A stretch of 64,000 bases of DNA from Varroa destructor (lineage: Eukaryota; Arthropoda; Arachnida; Mesostigmata; Varroidae), in NCBI RefSeq assembly GCF_002443255.2, contig NW_019211456.1, forward strand, positions 37,021,042 to 37,085,041, written 5' to 3'. Under the pieces are notes generated by a model. The model did no database searches, was not told the origin of the DNA, and was given only the letters and a program-made list of their open reading frames with translations. Shown here in pieces: positions 63,121 to 64,000 of the stretch. Position numbers and translations under genes: made by a program. Each line of letters opens with the position of its first letter. Positions within the stretch are counted from its first letter, which is position 1.

Positions 63121-64000
63121 GGCAGCGTTTCATCGTCGCGTGGTCTCCTACCTGGAGTTTTCTTCATGTTTTCGTGCCTTTAGCTACACTATCACTTCTA
63201 TTTCACGAAGGTGCGACTGGCGGACGCTAAAAACAATTGCAGCAGCGTATACACACACGTTGCTTGATACAATTGAAGACGTCCCATTCGCTCGGGTCCA
63301 GTTGGTGGAAACAACTGGCCGCCTGAATGAATGAACAAACGATGTGTAGAGTGCTTTTTGTTGGCGTTCTCTGTCATCAGTCTATCTGCATGCGTGTCGA
63401 TCTGCCACCCAACCGTCGACTTGTATCTAGCATCGCCGAATTAAGTGGGCAGTGTCACTTATACGGACGCTTTCACGGTTTCAACGACGGCCCGAGAAGC
63501 TTCGCCAACAATAACAACAATTGATACCGACAAGAACAGCTCAGGTTCAAAACGGCGTTCAGTTACATACCTGACTGGTACTGTCAGCGGCTAACCAAGT
63601 ATTGCCTGCGGCGCAACCCGATAACTGATAGATTGCGTGACGCTGCACCGGGTGCATTGGCGCGCTGGTACTATAACGACGCTGGCAATACCTTGTAACA
63701 GCTGGGTATTTTGTAAAATCAGCTTGAGTGCTGGCGTAGTTGCTGTTTAAATCATTGTGCCCCACATAGCGGTAATGACTGTATGTCGCCTGAAGGAACT
63801 GAACTTCCGAGGTGACATCTTACTTCAGCTTGAAGCTCACGAAGACAACAAGCAATTATGCGTAATCAGTTGAATTGTAGCTTTGAGAATTGTGAAAACG
63901 GACGCTGATCGCAATCGTTTGTCTTGGTTCCACCTTTGGAGCGTTGGGAGAGCTCAAAGTGAAAAAGAGATGCCAAGTTAAACACAAAATAGTAGTAATA
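63121..64000. other. Downstream of the candidate secreted gene
   Basis: Two further + frames (about 63090-63334 and 63327-63524) are protein-like. The first overlaps the preceding exon in another frame and could indicate a frameshift or a different exon structure. Neither is called. Confidence 0.35.

Overview
This is a window of eukaryotic nuclear scaffold. It has no bacterial-style gene packing. Long non-coding stretches carry many microsatellites, splice-site-flanked short reading frames are scattered through it, and a run of exactly 100 Ns (62407-62506) marks an assembly gap. CpG dinucleotides look undepleted by eye. The one clear gene has introns of a few hundred bases. Together this fits an arthropod, and an arachnid such as a mite would be a reasonable guess, but no sequence in the window fixes the species.

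The only gene I can support well is on the + strand at 44920-47076. It has three exons with consensus splice sites and matching phases and encodes 364 residues: a Pro/Gln/Ser/Gly-rich N-terminal half followed by two tandem dynein light chain LC8-like domains. Both repeats keep the LC8 tryptophan followed five residues later by glycine (WITACG and WLVICG). Only the second repeat is split by an intron, at a helix position that is uninterrupted in the first.

Everything else coding is tentative. Candidate exon sets supported by splice sites and compatible phase are: a small two-exon gene at 50905-52672 with a basic, possibly mitochondrial N-terminus; a signal-peptide-like first exon at 61438 joined in phase to a 96-residue terminal exon at 62830, with the assembly gap between them; a five-codon first exon at 2104 joined to a terminal exon at 2713; a hydrophobic-tailed terminal exon at 18629; and a lone first-exon candidate at 41112. 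Other open regions (5557, 9219, 13659, 15155, 17481, 20035, 21449, 27088, 36441, 50350 minus, 55020, 58337) are weaker. None of these tentative products was recognised.

Layout: 1-2 kb sparse; 2-2.9 kb GC-rich with a candidate gene; 3-8.7 kb AT-rich and empty apart from microsatellites; 9-11.1 kb and 13.3-14.1 kb GC-rich, triplet-repeat-bearing and UTR/promoter-like; 14-19 kb scattered candidates; 19-22 kb sparse; 22-23.1 kb triplet-rich; 23.1-36.2 kb long non-coding; 36.2-39.3 kb GC-rich with a long CA microsatellite; 41-43.4 kb mixed; 44.9-47.1 kb the LC8-like gene; 47.1-55.2 kb candidate exons on both strands; 55.3-61.4 kb mostly empty; 61.4-63.5 kb the candidate secreted-protein gene. No rRNA, convincing tRNA, CRISPR array, recognisable transposase, reverse transcriptase or virus-derived gene was found.
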